NCBI GenBank assembly: GCA_903813345.2
Contig: CAIIXF020000010.1
Location: forward strand, 16,937,181 to 17,001,180
Length of the DNA stretch: 64,000 nt
Source of the DNA: Owenia fusiformis
Taxonomy: Eukaryota > Annelida > Polychaeta > Sabellida > Oweniidae
Direction of reading: 5' to 3'
This document shows positions 1 through 11,060 of the stretch, piece by piece (within the stretch, counting starts at the first letter, position 1; the number at the start of each line of letters is the position of its first letter). A model generated the notes under the pieces. It was not told the origin of the DNA. It worked only from the letters and a program-made list of their open reading frames with translations, and searched no databases. The position numbers and the translations under genes were made by a program.

Positions 1-718
1 CTGTCACGCAAAAATAACTGGCGTGACTTCAAATTCTTCAGCAAATGCGTAACAAATACGCAAATTGCGGGACAGTTGACAGGCCTGCATTTTGGTGTCC
101 AAATTTTGAAGCTAGATGGCTTTTGAGGTTCCATTCTTTTAAAAGCTTTCATTGTATTTAGCTGAACTCAGTCTATATTTCGTATTTTTCACTCCAAAAA
201 AATCTTTTTTCCCATTGACTTAACATGGGCACCAAATTTAGCGATTTTTGAGCTTACAAAACGCAATTACTTCCGAACCGGAAGTCCGATTCAAATTTGG
301 TTTGCAGATTCGGATTCCTGAGATCATTCTATTTCATAACTCACATGTTGAATTTGGAGAATTTTTTTGTTCTGACTTACTTTCCGGACACCATATCTCA
401 AAATCGGTAACAGTAATCAAAAATCTGATGGCACAGCATGAAAGGGCTGTTTCTAAGCTACATGATGAAAAAAGACAAAGTTGTTTCGATAAATAACGAC
501 GAAGATAATAGACAGATTTAAGATTTGACCTAGTTCTTGAACTTTGACCTAGATAAAAAATTGACCCAATTTCCGAGAAACTAGATACTGGACCTAAATT
601 GACCATATACAGGACTTGACTCAATGTCTTCTAGTTAAGGAGAAAACGTGTGTAGAAGAATAAAGAAGAAGAAGAATACTGACAAAAGCTATAGACTCCA
701 GATTTCCATCTGGAGTCT
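1..718 (-). repeat. Hairpin-ended repeat copy A, left part of window
   Basis: Read on the minus strand the element starts with a perfect 11-bp hairpin (stem AGACTCCAGAT at 708-718 and its complement at 693-703, 4-nt loop). It is followed by ATAG, a pyrimidine TTC-repeat tract near 661-690 and AT-rich sequence with scattered AGGTCAA motifs. The same order (hairpin, TATAG, TTTTTGT, TTC repeats, AGGTCAA-rich body) occurs in the complete copy at 38662-40071, so both are one family although the hairpin stems differ in sequence. The far end lies beyond the window. I see no coding sequence inside. Assignment to Helentron-like elements is an inference. Confidence 0.6.
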
Positions 719-905
719 AATAAAAATGGTCCTGATCAACACAGGCTTCGCTATAAGTATTGCAGTAGCACATTGGTGGAGGAGGCCATGGTTCTTTACC
801 ATGCGTTTTTAGTGCGCTTTTGCTATTGAAAAGGTTGCCGCATTCATCGCACATGTGGCGTGTTGGGGCAGTTTCCTCCACTGGCTGTACGACAACCAGA
901 TCCAT
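717..905 (-). pseudogene. C2H2-like zinc-finger fragment
   Basis: A 62-codon reading frame contains CDECGNLF followed by spacing that fits CxxC-x12-H of a C2H2 finger (MCDECGNLFNSKSALKTH), but the second histidine is missing at the normal spacing. A better-looking acidic peptide (MPDDNLMFTQDDG) lies just upstream in another frame at about 930-990, preceded by a TTTTACAG acceptor-like site, so the region may be an old exon with a frameshift. The stop codon TAG is formed by the TTATTAG that begins repeat copy A. No donor site or further exon was found. It is probably a gene or transposon remnant rather than a working gene. Confidence 0.3.
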
Positions 906-1019
906 CTACAAAATAGTTGTCATATATATTGAAAATTACATCAAGATGTCCATCATCTTGAGTAAACATCAGATTATCGTCGGGCATCAAATATTCACCA
1001 TATACTACTGTAAAATTAT

Positions 1020-2490
1020 ATTTTTGTTGAATTATTGTCCCAACTCAAGTTTTTATGTAACCATATTTGTTTCTTCCTGATGTATCCAATGAGAGCGTTT
1101 AAGAAATATATGTAAAATATTAAAAATACACACATTCAAAATGATTCAATTAAAACCTAGCCAGTCTGTTCATTGAATCCAATTAGAACGTCTACTAATC
1201 CACATGATACATCATAATTAAATTGCTTTTTTAAAGCGGATATTTCATACCATAACCTCAAAAATATTATAAAATGCGTTGTATTTGTATTTTACTTCAC
1301 ACAGACATATTTGTGTACGTGAAATAATTATATTACTTGAATGTTTTATTCCCCATTATAAGGTAAACCTATGGCAATTATACATACCTTCTCACAGCTA
1401 TGAGCGAGGTGATAAAACTGGTCGAATGAACTCGTTTGAGTTATCTATTCGCTGTAAAATTATCAGAGAATGTGTGTTTATAGCGTTGCTTTGGTTTGGT
1501 AAATCAATGAAGTATGATATACACGGATGAGTAAATGTAGATTATTTAAACAAAAGTGCAAATTTCTTCCATTGAAAAGTACAGAGGCGGGTACTCACGA
1601 AACATTACATGTGCTTGACTGCATCCACATAGATCGACTAGCCACAGTGTTTGATGCAGTGATCATACTTGAGAATCATATTGAAATTAATCTTATTAAG
1701 CAAACAAGAATTAAAATACAGTGTACGTTACGCTAAAAACAAAAACTCCTTTGCACAATTACAGAACGATGATTCAAAATAGTTTTTTGAAACCCTTTTT
1801 AGAGTACTTCTCTCCTATAGTGCAGGAAATAATTGTTTGGACGGTGGTCAATGTTACATACACCCCCCCCCTCCATAAAATTAGTAACAGGATCCCCTTT
1901 TCGGCCACCTATCTAATCAAAGCCTGATTATGATTGGCGATTTAGATAAATTCGTCAAATGTCACAAATAACTGAACTACTAGATCTAGCATTGCAATTG
2001 AGTAAAGAATTAGATTTAAATATTGATATGCTTCGAAATGAAAACACACGATTGCCAATCTAATGGAAGGGGTACGTAATGAAGACGCGATATTGTGTTT
2101 ACCGTCCATCGTCCATCGCTCGAAAAGAAAATCGCATTGTCCTGACCAATCCATCTCACAAAAATCGCATTCACCTCAAACAAAAATTGAATTCGTCTCC
2201 CATTGGTGTGTTTATATTATTCAATAAAATTTTATATTTCAAAATGTCATTAGTTAAGTCATTCGGATATTTTGTAGACTTAAGATATAAGACTTCTGGT
2301 TTTGTTTCATCATACAAAGTTTAGAAATGGACTTCGAACTTCAGATTTCATTGAAGAGAGTTAGGAATATCATGATCGGAATTGAATATGGCCTATGGTT
2401 TTATACCCTGTGACAACATGATATTAACCTCTTGCCCTCTGAGCCCTCGAGAAATGTATCGTGTCCCTTTGGAAGGGTTGGTGCACCACG
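1020..2490. other. AT-rich intergenic stretch, nothing recognised
   Basis: Only short random reading frames are present, without splice-flanked coding signal, RNA gene or clear repeat. A run of C lies near 1863-1871. Confidence 0.5.
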
Positions 2491-2754
2491 TCACCCCCCC
2501 CCCCCCCCCCCGGCCAAAAAGTCTAGATCTTTCAAAAGCGTGCAGCTTTTCACCATTGTGAGCACTTTTCAAATACACCATTGACCATTCCAATGACTTA
2601 GCATCGGGATACAATCATGTATTTCACCAGTCTATGTTATGTCGATGCACCATTGAAGACTCCTCATTTCCCCAGAAGAACTCAAGTTGATCGAATCCCA
2701 AAAGGTACAATCATGCCAGCTTTCAGTCGGGGGGGGGGGGGGGGGGGGGGGTGA
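2491..2754. repeat. Poly-C / poly-G bounded segment
   Basis: An 18-base C run (2494-2511) preceded by TCA faces a 23-base G run (2729-2751) followed by TGA. The two ends are therefore inverted repeats of the form TCACCCC...GGGGTGA about 220 bp apart. The interior shares wording such as CAGAAGAACTCAAGTTGA with the MITE at 20417-20669. This fits a small inverted-repeat element whose ends expanded into homopolymers, but no target duplication was seen. Confidence 0.4.
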
Positions 2755-2807
2755 TGCCCAAACGAATTTCGGTTATCAGTCAGGGGGTACCATTGTGGCT
2801 AAAACAG

Positions 2808-2965
2808 GCCAATAAATTTTTTTTGAATTTTACAAATATTGATGCAACTTCTTTCAAAATTGAGCTAGAGGATCAAAATAAAGAGCATTTTACCCTTTTC
2901 TTCTTCTATCTCATGGTTCTATTTTTTTATTGGTTATCGCACCCATCGTACCCCCCCACTTGGTA
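2808..2965 (+). repeat. Dispersed repeat, diverged copy 1
   Basis: The segment (GAATTTTACAAATATTGATG, then a CTTCTTCTATCTCATGGTT block and a final C run) parallels 7585-7790, which has the same blocks in the same order, including a TTCTTCTATCTAATGGTTAT segment and G/C runs. The family is unnamed and no coding content is visible. Confidence 0.45.
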
Positions 2966-4235
2966 ACGCCTAATTGTTTTTTAAACAGGACATTAACAGG
3001 CGGGAAGTCTCAGGAAGATATATTGTATTAATATCTCTCAGAATATTCCCTATATCCAAAACATTCAAGTGCATAACCCCTATGTATTAACTTTATCATT
3101 TGAGAGGAGTTAAGCTACACGTTTTATAGACCAAGTGCACGTGAACTTGTAATATTATGACCCCTCCACATTGGTTTCTTCCCTATCATGAAAAATGGCA
3201 TCTATTGCAGTTTTCTAAACCTACATTCTAAAGGACGTATTCCAAGTTCCCCCCTCCCCCTATTCGCTCATGTTTATAATGTCCAGTGAAGATCATGAAT
3301 TAATGCACATGTATACATGTGTCTGATATGTACATGTATGATTACAATTGTAGAGTTAGAGTTAGTTTCCCTTTGTCACTTTTATGCATCTTATGTAAAC
3401 CTGTTTGAACTAATAAAATACTAAAAATATGATAACTTCATTCGAAATGCATGCAATTCACTCCAATTATATTTATTTTCATTATAGGATAGGGAAAGAG
3501 TTTTAATTAAAAAATAGACTGTGGTTGTGATTTGGGAGGGGGTATACTCTACTAAGGTGTTAGACCCAGCAATCTTCACAAATGGTGGCTACAACTTAAG
3601 TTCCAATTTATGAATCTCTCATTAAAATAAACAACTATTACTAAAGGTTCTTTCTGATTGCATTATACCAATGAAATTATAATCTCTGACTAAACTCGAT
3701 TTTAGATTTTAAGATATGAATTTTAGATCTCACTGTTATTTAACATTAAATGTCTAGTGTGGAATTGAGCGATAAATCTCCCGTCAAGAAAATGGAATGG
3801 CATCTCTTAGTCGGGCTCTTACTATGCTATTTGGACATTCAATCTCACTTCTGACATTGCGTGTGAGGTACAATTTGATCAAAGAATCAGAATCAGAATC
3901 TAGCAAATCGCAATCTTTGCCACAATCATTTATTCGGACATTGCACATACATCTATCGTTCCCAGGAAATTGTACATGTTATTAAAACTTCCAGTAATTC
4001 CGGAGACAAATGTATTATTTTGTTCTCTAGCGTCATTAGATGATAGCAAAAAGTAATTGATTGATTGAACAATTTATTTCCTTATTTTGTAAGTGTACCA
4101 ATGTATAAGATGACATGATTTATCATAATTACAGGGTCTTAAAAGTCTATGGCTACCCTTTGCATTCGTTCGACTTCTAATGCTGCTAATCACCCATCCC
4201 CTCTTCACAAAACGACGACATTTTAACTGCAAATT
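2966..4235. other. Intergenic, nothing recognised
   Basis: AT-rich sequence without coding signal. The small frame at 3797-3985 has no splice context and no recognisable motif. A short GAATCA repeat occurs at about 3886-3901. Confidence 0.5.
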
Positions 4236-4388
4236 CAGGCCCGTAGCCAAGGGGAGCGAGGGAGCGGCTGCTCCCCTCCTGGCCAAATGATGTTTTGCCA
4301 AAACAGTCAAAAAAGCCCCCCCACTCCCTTGGCAACCCCCCCCCCCATGGTAAAACCGCTCCCCCGGTAAATCCTTGCTACGGGCCTG
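4236..4388. mobile_element. MITE with CAGGCCCGTAGC ends, copy 1
   Basis: CAGGCCCGTAGC at the left end is the exact reverse complement of GCTACGGGCCTG at the right end. The interior is rich in C and G runs. A second copy with the same terminal inverted repeat lies at 47067-47259 inside NOMO. Terminal motifs containing CGTAGCC are typical of hAT-type MITEs in marine invertebrates, but no clean 8-bp target duplication is visible here, so the superfamily is an inference. Confidence 0.7.
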
Positions 4389-5836
4389 AAAATATTATAT
4401 ATTGATATATAATTTATAAACATGATTTTCTAGGTTCTAGGTTTCATGGGTCGTCATTCCCCCAGAGGCCTCCTTGAAACATACCGATTGCAATGTTTAC
4501 CCATTTCAAACATGTCTTAGGCCCAGGTCTTGTTGCACCATTTTCGTTGCCACATTCTTACAGGAAATGTATAGATATCGGAGATATATATCTACATAAT
4601 AGTCCTTTTATTTTTATTATAAAGAAGATGTTATCTGGATTGAGCATAAACTTAAACTTGAAAAACATCCGAACTCACCAACGACTTAATTATAGTGAAT
4701 GTATGGGGGGGGGGGGTAATGATTCCATCTTTTTTTTCTAGATTGGGCTCTAAAAGTAGACCTCTAATACGCCTTACTTTCTGGTCTAGACCAATAGTAT
4801 GCCTCTTTTTAAAGGCTTTGTTATGGCGTAGACCTACCCTGCGTGCAGAGTCTAGTTAAACTACGAAGGCGAAGCTCTTTTTTAAGAAGTGAAGTCAAAA
4901 AAAGGGTAGCGTAGACCAAATCATCTCCTTAAAGTTTTCTATTATAAGCATATAGACCAAAACTGCGCTTAAAACTTAACAATTATATATAGTCAAAATG
5001 ACCATTAAAAACTCCAATGATTACACAAGTGGCCATAAGTATACGCCTCAAAAACTCAAAAAGAAATGCAAGCAACATCTGAGACTAACATAAAAGGTAA
5101 AAACATATTGTCCTTTATTTAAGTTTCAATAGATAATGTAGCTTGATCATTTGATTTCACTTGCTGTTGGATAGGATATGAAATGATTCAAAATACTAGT
5201 CCATGTCCGTGCGATTAGTGTCAATTCATATAGTTTTGATTACAATCAGAATTCTCAATTTTGAGAATTCACTTTCAAGTCACTTTTCCTTTAATCTATC
5301 TGTAATCACTAATTAACTAGATCAATACATACTCAATTTCCTCTGCCCACCAACAACACTGTTATGTAAGGGCGGAAATAAATCACTGTAATCTTGTAAT
5401 CGGGCATTTGAAAATGACCCCTAAATTTCATCCATGTGCATGGTAAGAGCCAAGGGTAGATGGGGGGGGGGCTGGAACTCTTACATACGACTGGCCAAAA
5501 TTTCAATCACATGCAGTTTTCATCATTTTTGGACACTTTCAAAGAGCTCTTTGAATCTCAGGGCCGTTAGATGGGGAGGGGGTGTTCAGATATCACTATA
5601 TCTAGGATGTTGATCTGACATTATTTATGCAGGTGTAAAAGGGTAGGAGGTCCTATCAAATTATGGTCCTACTCTCCATCGATTTATATGGTGACCTAAA
5701 TACAACACTTTCCCTCATTATCTTATACGCAATCAGGGCCAGTAAGGGCCGTTAAGAAAGGGGACCATAATCCCTGGGGGACCATCATTTCTTTCACACC
5801 GGGATACCTTCTTGCCTTTTCCAAGTCGGTATTTTT
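4389..5836. other. Intergenic, G/C-run-containing repeats
   Basis: G runs occur at about 4706-4715 and 5462-5471. The 4740-4930 segment repeats TAGACC/GTCTAG words several times and may be an old palindromic element. No gene is seen. Confidence 0.4.
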
Positions 5837-5838
5837 TA

Positions 5839-7332
5839 CTTGGGTCAGTCAAAAAGTTCTGTTTATTTATCTCTAACTTTGTCATTTTGAGGAATTATTT
5901 CTTGATATTTGGTACATCTATAGAACATACATTTGTGCAAATATCGACTTAGCATTGTATCTCAACTATCATTGGTTACCGAATAATGGTTGCTATGGTA
6001 ACAGAAGGGCGGTGTACTCGGTTCAACCCAATTTTATTGATTTTCATACACTGTTATATTACATGAAATATACTTTAAACTGTCTCAATATTGAAAAACT
6101 CCTTTCTAACTAAGTCCCCGATGTCATATCTAAGTTTAATTTAGTTATTTAGCCTTCAAAATAGTGGCCTCCTGCAGTAATGACCTTTCGGTGTCTTTCT
6201 ACCCAGTCTCTGAAGACCCCTTTGAAACCGCCAGCCGACAATTCATTTAAACGTTTGCGCACCGCTGCCCGCAGAGCCTCATCGGAATCAAACCAGATCC
6301 CCCGAAGACCCCTCTTTAGATTGCTGGAGAGGTAAAAGTCACATGGAGGTGTGTCTGGGGAGTATGGTGCTTGTGGAATCCTGCTCCATTTGGAGGTCTT
6401 CCAAGGCAGTCTTGGCAACATTACTTGTATGGGGACGAGCATTGTCCATATTGAAGTGTGGCTTAAACCCTCGCCGTATCTTCTGACGTATGGCCCTACG
6501 TGTCTACCTACGCAAGATCTGGAATCATGGAACCCATTTTGAGGCTACGTAATGTTTTTTCAATACTTTAGTGATGATCGTATGACAAGAGCCATGAGAA
6601 ATATTCAGAATGGAACTAATCACATCCAGTGAAATGTCCCTATCTTGCTCAATCAACTCTGTATTTTCTCAGCATTGTCCTCATTCACAGAAACTCTTGG
6701 GCCGGCCAGTCCGTGCTTAATCAGTCAGTTTATCCCTTTTTCAAGACAAGAAGTCATTTTACCATCTACTGACAGTATTATATCTTGGAGCATCCTGTCC
6801 AATTGCACCAGTGAATATGTCTCTTGTAGTGTTTTCCTGTTTCTACCATACACAGTATCAAGTTTCTTTGCTTCCACTTTAACAACTTGGTAGGAGAATT
6901 AATATTTGACATGATTTTTTCTCAAAATCCCTTTTTCACTTTTTCATCTTTTCATCCTGAAAATCATCTATGTCAGCTGAAAATTGTCACAATTGAATAT
7001 TTCCTTGACTGTGATGTCATCAAGACAATAGAATTGGCATCAAAACCTGTCAATTTGCACAATCTGATATTTTAACATGAAAAACTGTTCAATGAATTGA
7101 TGCCAAATGAAATTAATGTGACATTAAAAATATGACGTTTTTTGCTGAACCGTGTACCCCGCAATTCTGTTACCATAGCAACCATATTTCAATAACCAAT
7201 CATAGTTGAGATACAATATTTAGCCAATAGTTGCACAAATATATGTTCTATAGATGTACCAATTATCAAGAAGTAAATCATCAAAGTGACAAAGTTAGAG
7301 ATAAATAAACAGAACTTTTTGACTGACCCAAG
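5839..7332 (-). mobile_element. Decayed mariner/Tc1-type transposon with long TIRs
   Basis: The element is 1,494 bp and flanked on both sides by TA (5837-5838 and 7333-7334), the expected Tc1/mariner target duplication. The ends are CTTGGGTCAGTCAAAAAGTT and its reverse complement. Similarity between the two ends continues for roughly 185 bp, to about 6025 on the left and from about 7147 on the right, which is long for mariner. Between them lies the C-terminal part of a minus-strand transposase reading frame, broken by a frameshift. The element is therefore not autonomous. Confidence 0.85.
6149..6470 (-). pseudogene. Mariner-family transposase, C-terminal remnant
   Basis: Mariner transposases cut and paste DNA with a DD34D catalytic triad. 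On the minus strand one frame reads MDNARPHTSNVAK (about 6410-6450), the block holding the second catalytic Asp. A different frame then reads PYSPDTPPCDFYL (about 6330-6370) with the third catalytic Asp, and it ends in WVERHRKVITAGGHYFEG, the typical mariner C-terminus, stopping at 6149. The frame changes between the two motifs, so the copy is inactivated. The N-terminal DNA-binding half was not recognised upstream. Confidence 0.8.
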
Positions 7333-7584
7333 TACTTATCTGCCCGCTTATCTGATCTTGAATAATAGAAATCAAGATAGGAAAAAGATACCGACTTGGG
7401 CAAGGCTACCCCATCCACCCTATTCTAATCTTTCTGGAAACTACTCCCCATGTGGTGCAATCGCATTCTGATACTCATAGCATCTTTCTGTTTCACCTGA
7501 AACATCATCTCAGGACTGAGAAGAAATGCGATGTCATGATGTGCGATCGTGGCATAACTTATTAAGCGAGCCCAAAAAATGTTA

Positions 7585-7830
7585 AGATTTATTTTGAATA
7601 TTACAAAAATTGATGCATCTTTCAAAATTCTTCAAAAATGAATGCATCTTTCAAAATTCTTCAAAAATGAGATTGAAACTTCAAATAAAAAAATTGAAAG
7701 CTCTTTTCTTCTATCTAATGGTTATGTTTTATAAGCTTTTTTTTGGGGGGGGGGAGGGGGGTGCCTTCGCACTCATAGCAACTCCCCCCCCCCCTCTGCC
7801 GTCTAGAGAGAGAGAGAGAGAGTCCAGAGA
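7585..7830 (+). repeat. Dispersed repeat copy 2 with short tandem duplication and homopolymers
   Basis: A 29-bp unit beginning TGCATCTTTCAAAATTC is directly duplicated at about 7612-7668. It is followed by the CTTCTATCTAATGG block shared with 2808-2965, G runs at about 7744-7761, a C run at about 7783-7795 and a (GA)n tract at 7806-7821. Confidence 0.6.
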
Positions 7831-8280
7831 TAGTTTGCAAAGCGTGCTCACGGCTTTCCATGGAAAACATCACCAGTTGCAGCTAGTCTCTTTTTTTATT
7901 TTTAAAGTTGCAACTAGTCTCTACAACTGTCACTGACTGAAGATCACAGACACAGACACAGTTACATGTACATTATGTCACTTGGTGAATACAAAATATG
8001 CCCTTTTTGGAATGTTCAGGATTCACGATGGTCAGAACAAGATTGTATTTTTGATAATACAAATGTATTACCTTTAAGCAGGTTTCAACGGATTTTGATA
8101 CACATTTTTTGCCGTGTGTCCTATTATGATTACAATCAGCAGTTTCCTAGATAAACATGACAACCGGGAGATAGTCTTCGGGCTGACATCTCGAAGCTGT
8201 TGTTTATGACTTCAATACGGTACATCAATATTGATTTCCTCGCAAAGTATTCAAACAATTCGTCTTTTAATAGGCTTTTT
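7831..8280. other. Intergenic, nothing recognised
   Basis: The sequence is AT-rich with short direct repeats (GTTGCAGCTAGTCTC and GTTGCAACTAGTCTC near 7873-7922). No coding signal was found. Confidence 0.4.
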
Positions 8281-8295
8281 TCAAAAATTTTACAC

Positions 8296-8331
8296 TTACG
8301 CTTTTACGCTTACACTTTTACGCTTACGTCA
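8296..8331. repeat. Short TTTTACGCTTAC tandem repeat
   Basis: Three or so imperfect units of a 12-18 bp motif (CTTACGCTTTTACGCTTAC) occur in a row. Confidence 0.6.
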
Positions 8332-8394
8332 TTTTAATTCATTCAAAATAATAGTTCACAAATGAATTCAGTTGTGGGGAACAGCAAAAGTACG

Positions 8395-8640
8395 GCTTGA
8401 GAGGGAGGGGGTATGTATGTACCCGGCAAATATAAGGGCTTTAACATGGGATTTAGGGGTAGGTACCCTCTACAAGTAGGGTTTTGAAGGGAGGTTGAAG
8501 GGGTATGTTACCTTCAAAAGTAGGATTTTAACGAGGGTCAAGGCCTTAGGGGGTAGGCCCCGGTGTAGACACCCTGTAAAATGGGTATTTAACAGGGGTT
8601 GAGGATTGATTGAAGATATCCTGGAAAAGCTTGGCTTTAA
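8395..8640 (+). repeat. G-rich degenerate minisatellite
   Basis: About four degenerate units of roughly 60 bp are seen. Each contains a TTTAACANGGG block, a GGTA(GG)TACCCT-like block and AAGTAGG. Strand asymmetry is strong (G on the plus strand). No gene is present. Confidence 0.55.
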
Positions 8641-9292
8641 CATGTGTTAGGATGTTAGTTAAAGTAGGGGCTTAATGTGGTCTTAAAAAGCTCCAACGTT
8701 CCTCTTAGGGTGGTTAGTCACAATTTTTTCTCTAAAACTCAATTGTATTGTTGTAGCCAGAATGTTTCGGGTCAAGAGACCAACTACGAAAGAAAGTTAT
8801 CAAAAGGATTAATGCAAATGCCTTTTATATGAACAAAATGTCAACTACATGCACGGGAGAGTTTCCTGCCCCTGCGATCTTATTTGTCCATTTAGAATAA
8901 GATAAACCATGTAACCAGGAGGTCCATGTATTCCGTTCTGACAGAATTTCAGATTCAATTTCAAATTAAGTTTATTATGTTCGAAATCCCGAATGTCCTC
9001 GGGAGAATCTCTTTTCGAAATTATAATGTCAGATAGATACAAAATAATATTGATATAACTGAATACACTTAATTTGGCTCCAGTTTTAATTAGACGGATT
9101 GACGGAGTCAGAAAATCCGCCAAATTAAAATCCGCCAAATTTCAGTTTGGAATTTTTGTCAAATGCACTTTAGAAATTAATCTTCTGGGGCCCCCTTTCC
9201 TGTCAACTGAGCATGTCATCAACATGTCATACATTATCCCAAAAGAAATACAGAAAATATCTTAGTAAATACCCGTCCTAATGACATAAACC

Positions 9293-9756
9293 ATGGGCTT
9301 TCAAGAGAATCTTTTGATAGCCCATGCATAAACATGACAAAAATTAAACGTCAGTCCTGATTCCGCCAAATTAAATAGCCACCAATATTTGAAATTGAGC
9401 AAATTCGTCAAATTAAGTAGCGTCAAAATAAGTGTATCTAAAGTATCTGTAAGGGGGGGGGGCTCAAGGCATAAAGATTACCGAGAGATACAAATCGGAG
9501 AAATAGATGAGATGATGAATATGTATTGTATGTTTTCCAGTTGAATTATGTTATTTGTTATTGGTCCTAATATGATTAGGGACCACCAATATGTATGTGA
9601 CAGTTTTGAAGTTCAAAAACGGGTAAAATTGGTTAAAGTAAATTGTATATGATAATCAGAGCCGGGATTCAGAGATACACAACTAAAATAACGAGGAATT
9701 AAAAATAGCCTATAGACCATGTAGACTGCAATCGTGGACTCCCTTGAAAGCCCATG
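9293..9756 (+). repeat. Hairpin-ended element, ATGGGCT family
   Basis: An interrupted hairpin at 9293-9325 has outer stem ATGGGCT/AGCCCAT and inner TCAAGAG/CTTTTGA. The arm is echoed as GAAAGCCCATG at 9746-9756. The same architecture, with the same stem family, is seen at 49901-49930 and 54240-54892. The interior contains a G run at 9452-9461 and no reading frame of note. Confidence 0.5.
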
Positions 9757-10311
9757 CTATAATCAAGTTAATCTTGGGATATCCCGTCTTTGAAGAAGCA
9801 AAAACGCAATCAAACAGTTAATTAGTTATTGTGCGATCTAGATTACAGATCAAAGAAATCAATTTCAAGATCATTATTACTATGTATTTAGTTCGTTGTA
9901 TTTTTGAAAAGGGGTACAAGAAAACTATGTATTAATATATCAAGGGCAGGGTGCTACTGAATCTGATAGTTAAAGCTGGGAAAATGCTCTCCCCCATTTT
10001 GCAAATATTGTGTGATGCCAATGAACCCTGAAATTTGTTTTTGTTTTCGCGAGCAATCAACAAATATGTTTATGAAAATCTTGCGAGTCCAGACATATGA
10101 TTCTCATTCTGTCTCAGCTTAGTGTTGATTAGATTTTATCCCCACTCTTCCGACGTCTGTGTCTCCCTCATTTTTACCCTATATTCAGTTTCTTTTTAAA
10201 CCAAATTTACAAATATCCGTTCATATATATAAATCAGTAGCTGTTTATGACAAGATTATGTTTATAGATTATCAAAAATTAAGGAAGCGTATTTTGTAAT
10301 TTCAACTATAT
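9757..10311. other. Intergenic, nothing recognised
   Basis: AT-rich; no coding or structural signal was seen. Confidence 0.4.
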
Positions 10312-10583
10312 GTTAGCCCCCCTCCCCATCGCCGACAGTAATGTATTGTTTAAAATAATACTGCATCCACCGGCCAATTATTCTTTCACCATTTTGAGCA
10401 GTTTTCGTGTGATTTTGAACAAATATCAAATGTGACCCCACCCCTGGAATAAGTTAGCCCCCCCCCTCGCCGACAGAGATGTCTAGTTTAAAATAATACT
10501 GTATCCCCTGGCCAATAACCATTTTGAGCAGTTTTCGTGTAATTTTTGAGCAAATATCAAATGTGACCTCACCCCTGGAATAA
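10312..10583. repeat. Two-unit tandem duplication, period 141 bp
   Basis: Both units start with GTTAGCCCC and share CGCCGACAG, TTTAAAATAATACTG, ACCATTTTGAGCAGTTTTCG and CCACCCCTGGAATAA in the same order (second unit from 10453). The units differ by scattered substitutions and small gaps, so the duplication is not recent. Confidence 0.8.
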
Positions 10584-10904
10584 TTCAAAAGTCATCCCCT
10601 TAGCAAATGCTGGATTCGGCCCTGGTACTTGTCAATGCGAAATAATGGGCGTTGATTAGTGGAAATACCCATTTAAACAGACCTTCTTAATTTATAACAA
10701 GTTAACAATTAAGAAGCCATGTTGCGATGTACTTTTCGTGACTCAAGTCGGATATAAAGTGAAAACATACTCTTTTTGATTTGATATCCCGTATTTAGCT
10801 AAAGCAAAACATGAAATATTAACACGTGCGGTAAATTATAATTTAAATGTTTCCATATATAGCGCAAAATCGCACATGGCAATTTATAACGACTAATTTT
10901 GTCT

Positions 10905-11060
10905 TGTGTCTAACCACGGCGTGCTTAGAGATTTCTAGACTCTAGTCACGCTCTGTCCACGCCAGCTCTAAGCACGTCTAAGCACGACTAGAAATCTCTA
11001 GATACACGGAGTTCCTAGACCGACTAAGCACGTCTAGAAATTACTAGAAATTCCACATTT
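10905..11060. repeat. Palindrome-rich TCTAGAAATC/AAGCACG cluster
   Basis: Words AGAGATTTCTAG and CTAGAAATCTCT, and CGTGCTTAG and CTAAGCACG, occur several times in both orientations over about 150 bp, giving many possible stem-loops. It is likely a small foldback element. Confidence 0.5.

Noticed and set aside
6887-7075. Plus-strand frame inside the mariner element as a gene
   Set aside because: It lies on the antisense strand of the transposon interior and has no recognisable protein features.
7966-8154. 62-codon plus-strand frame
   Set aside because: No family motif, signal peptide or splice context. It has a random-frame length in AT-rich DNA.
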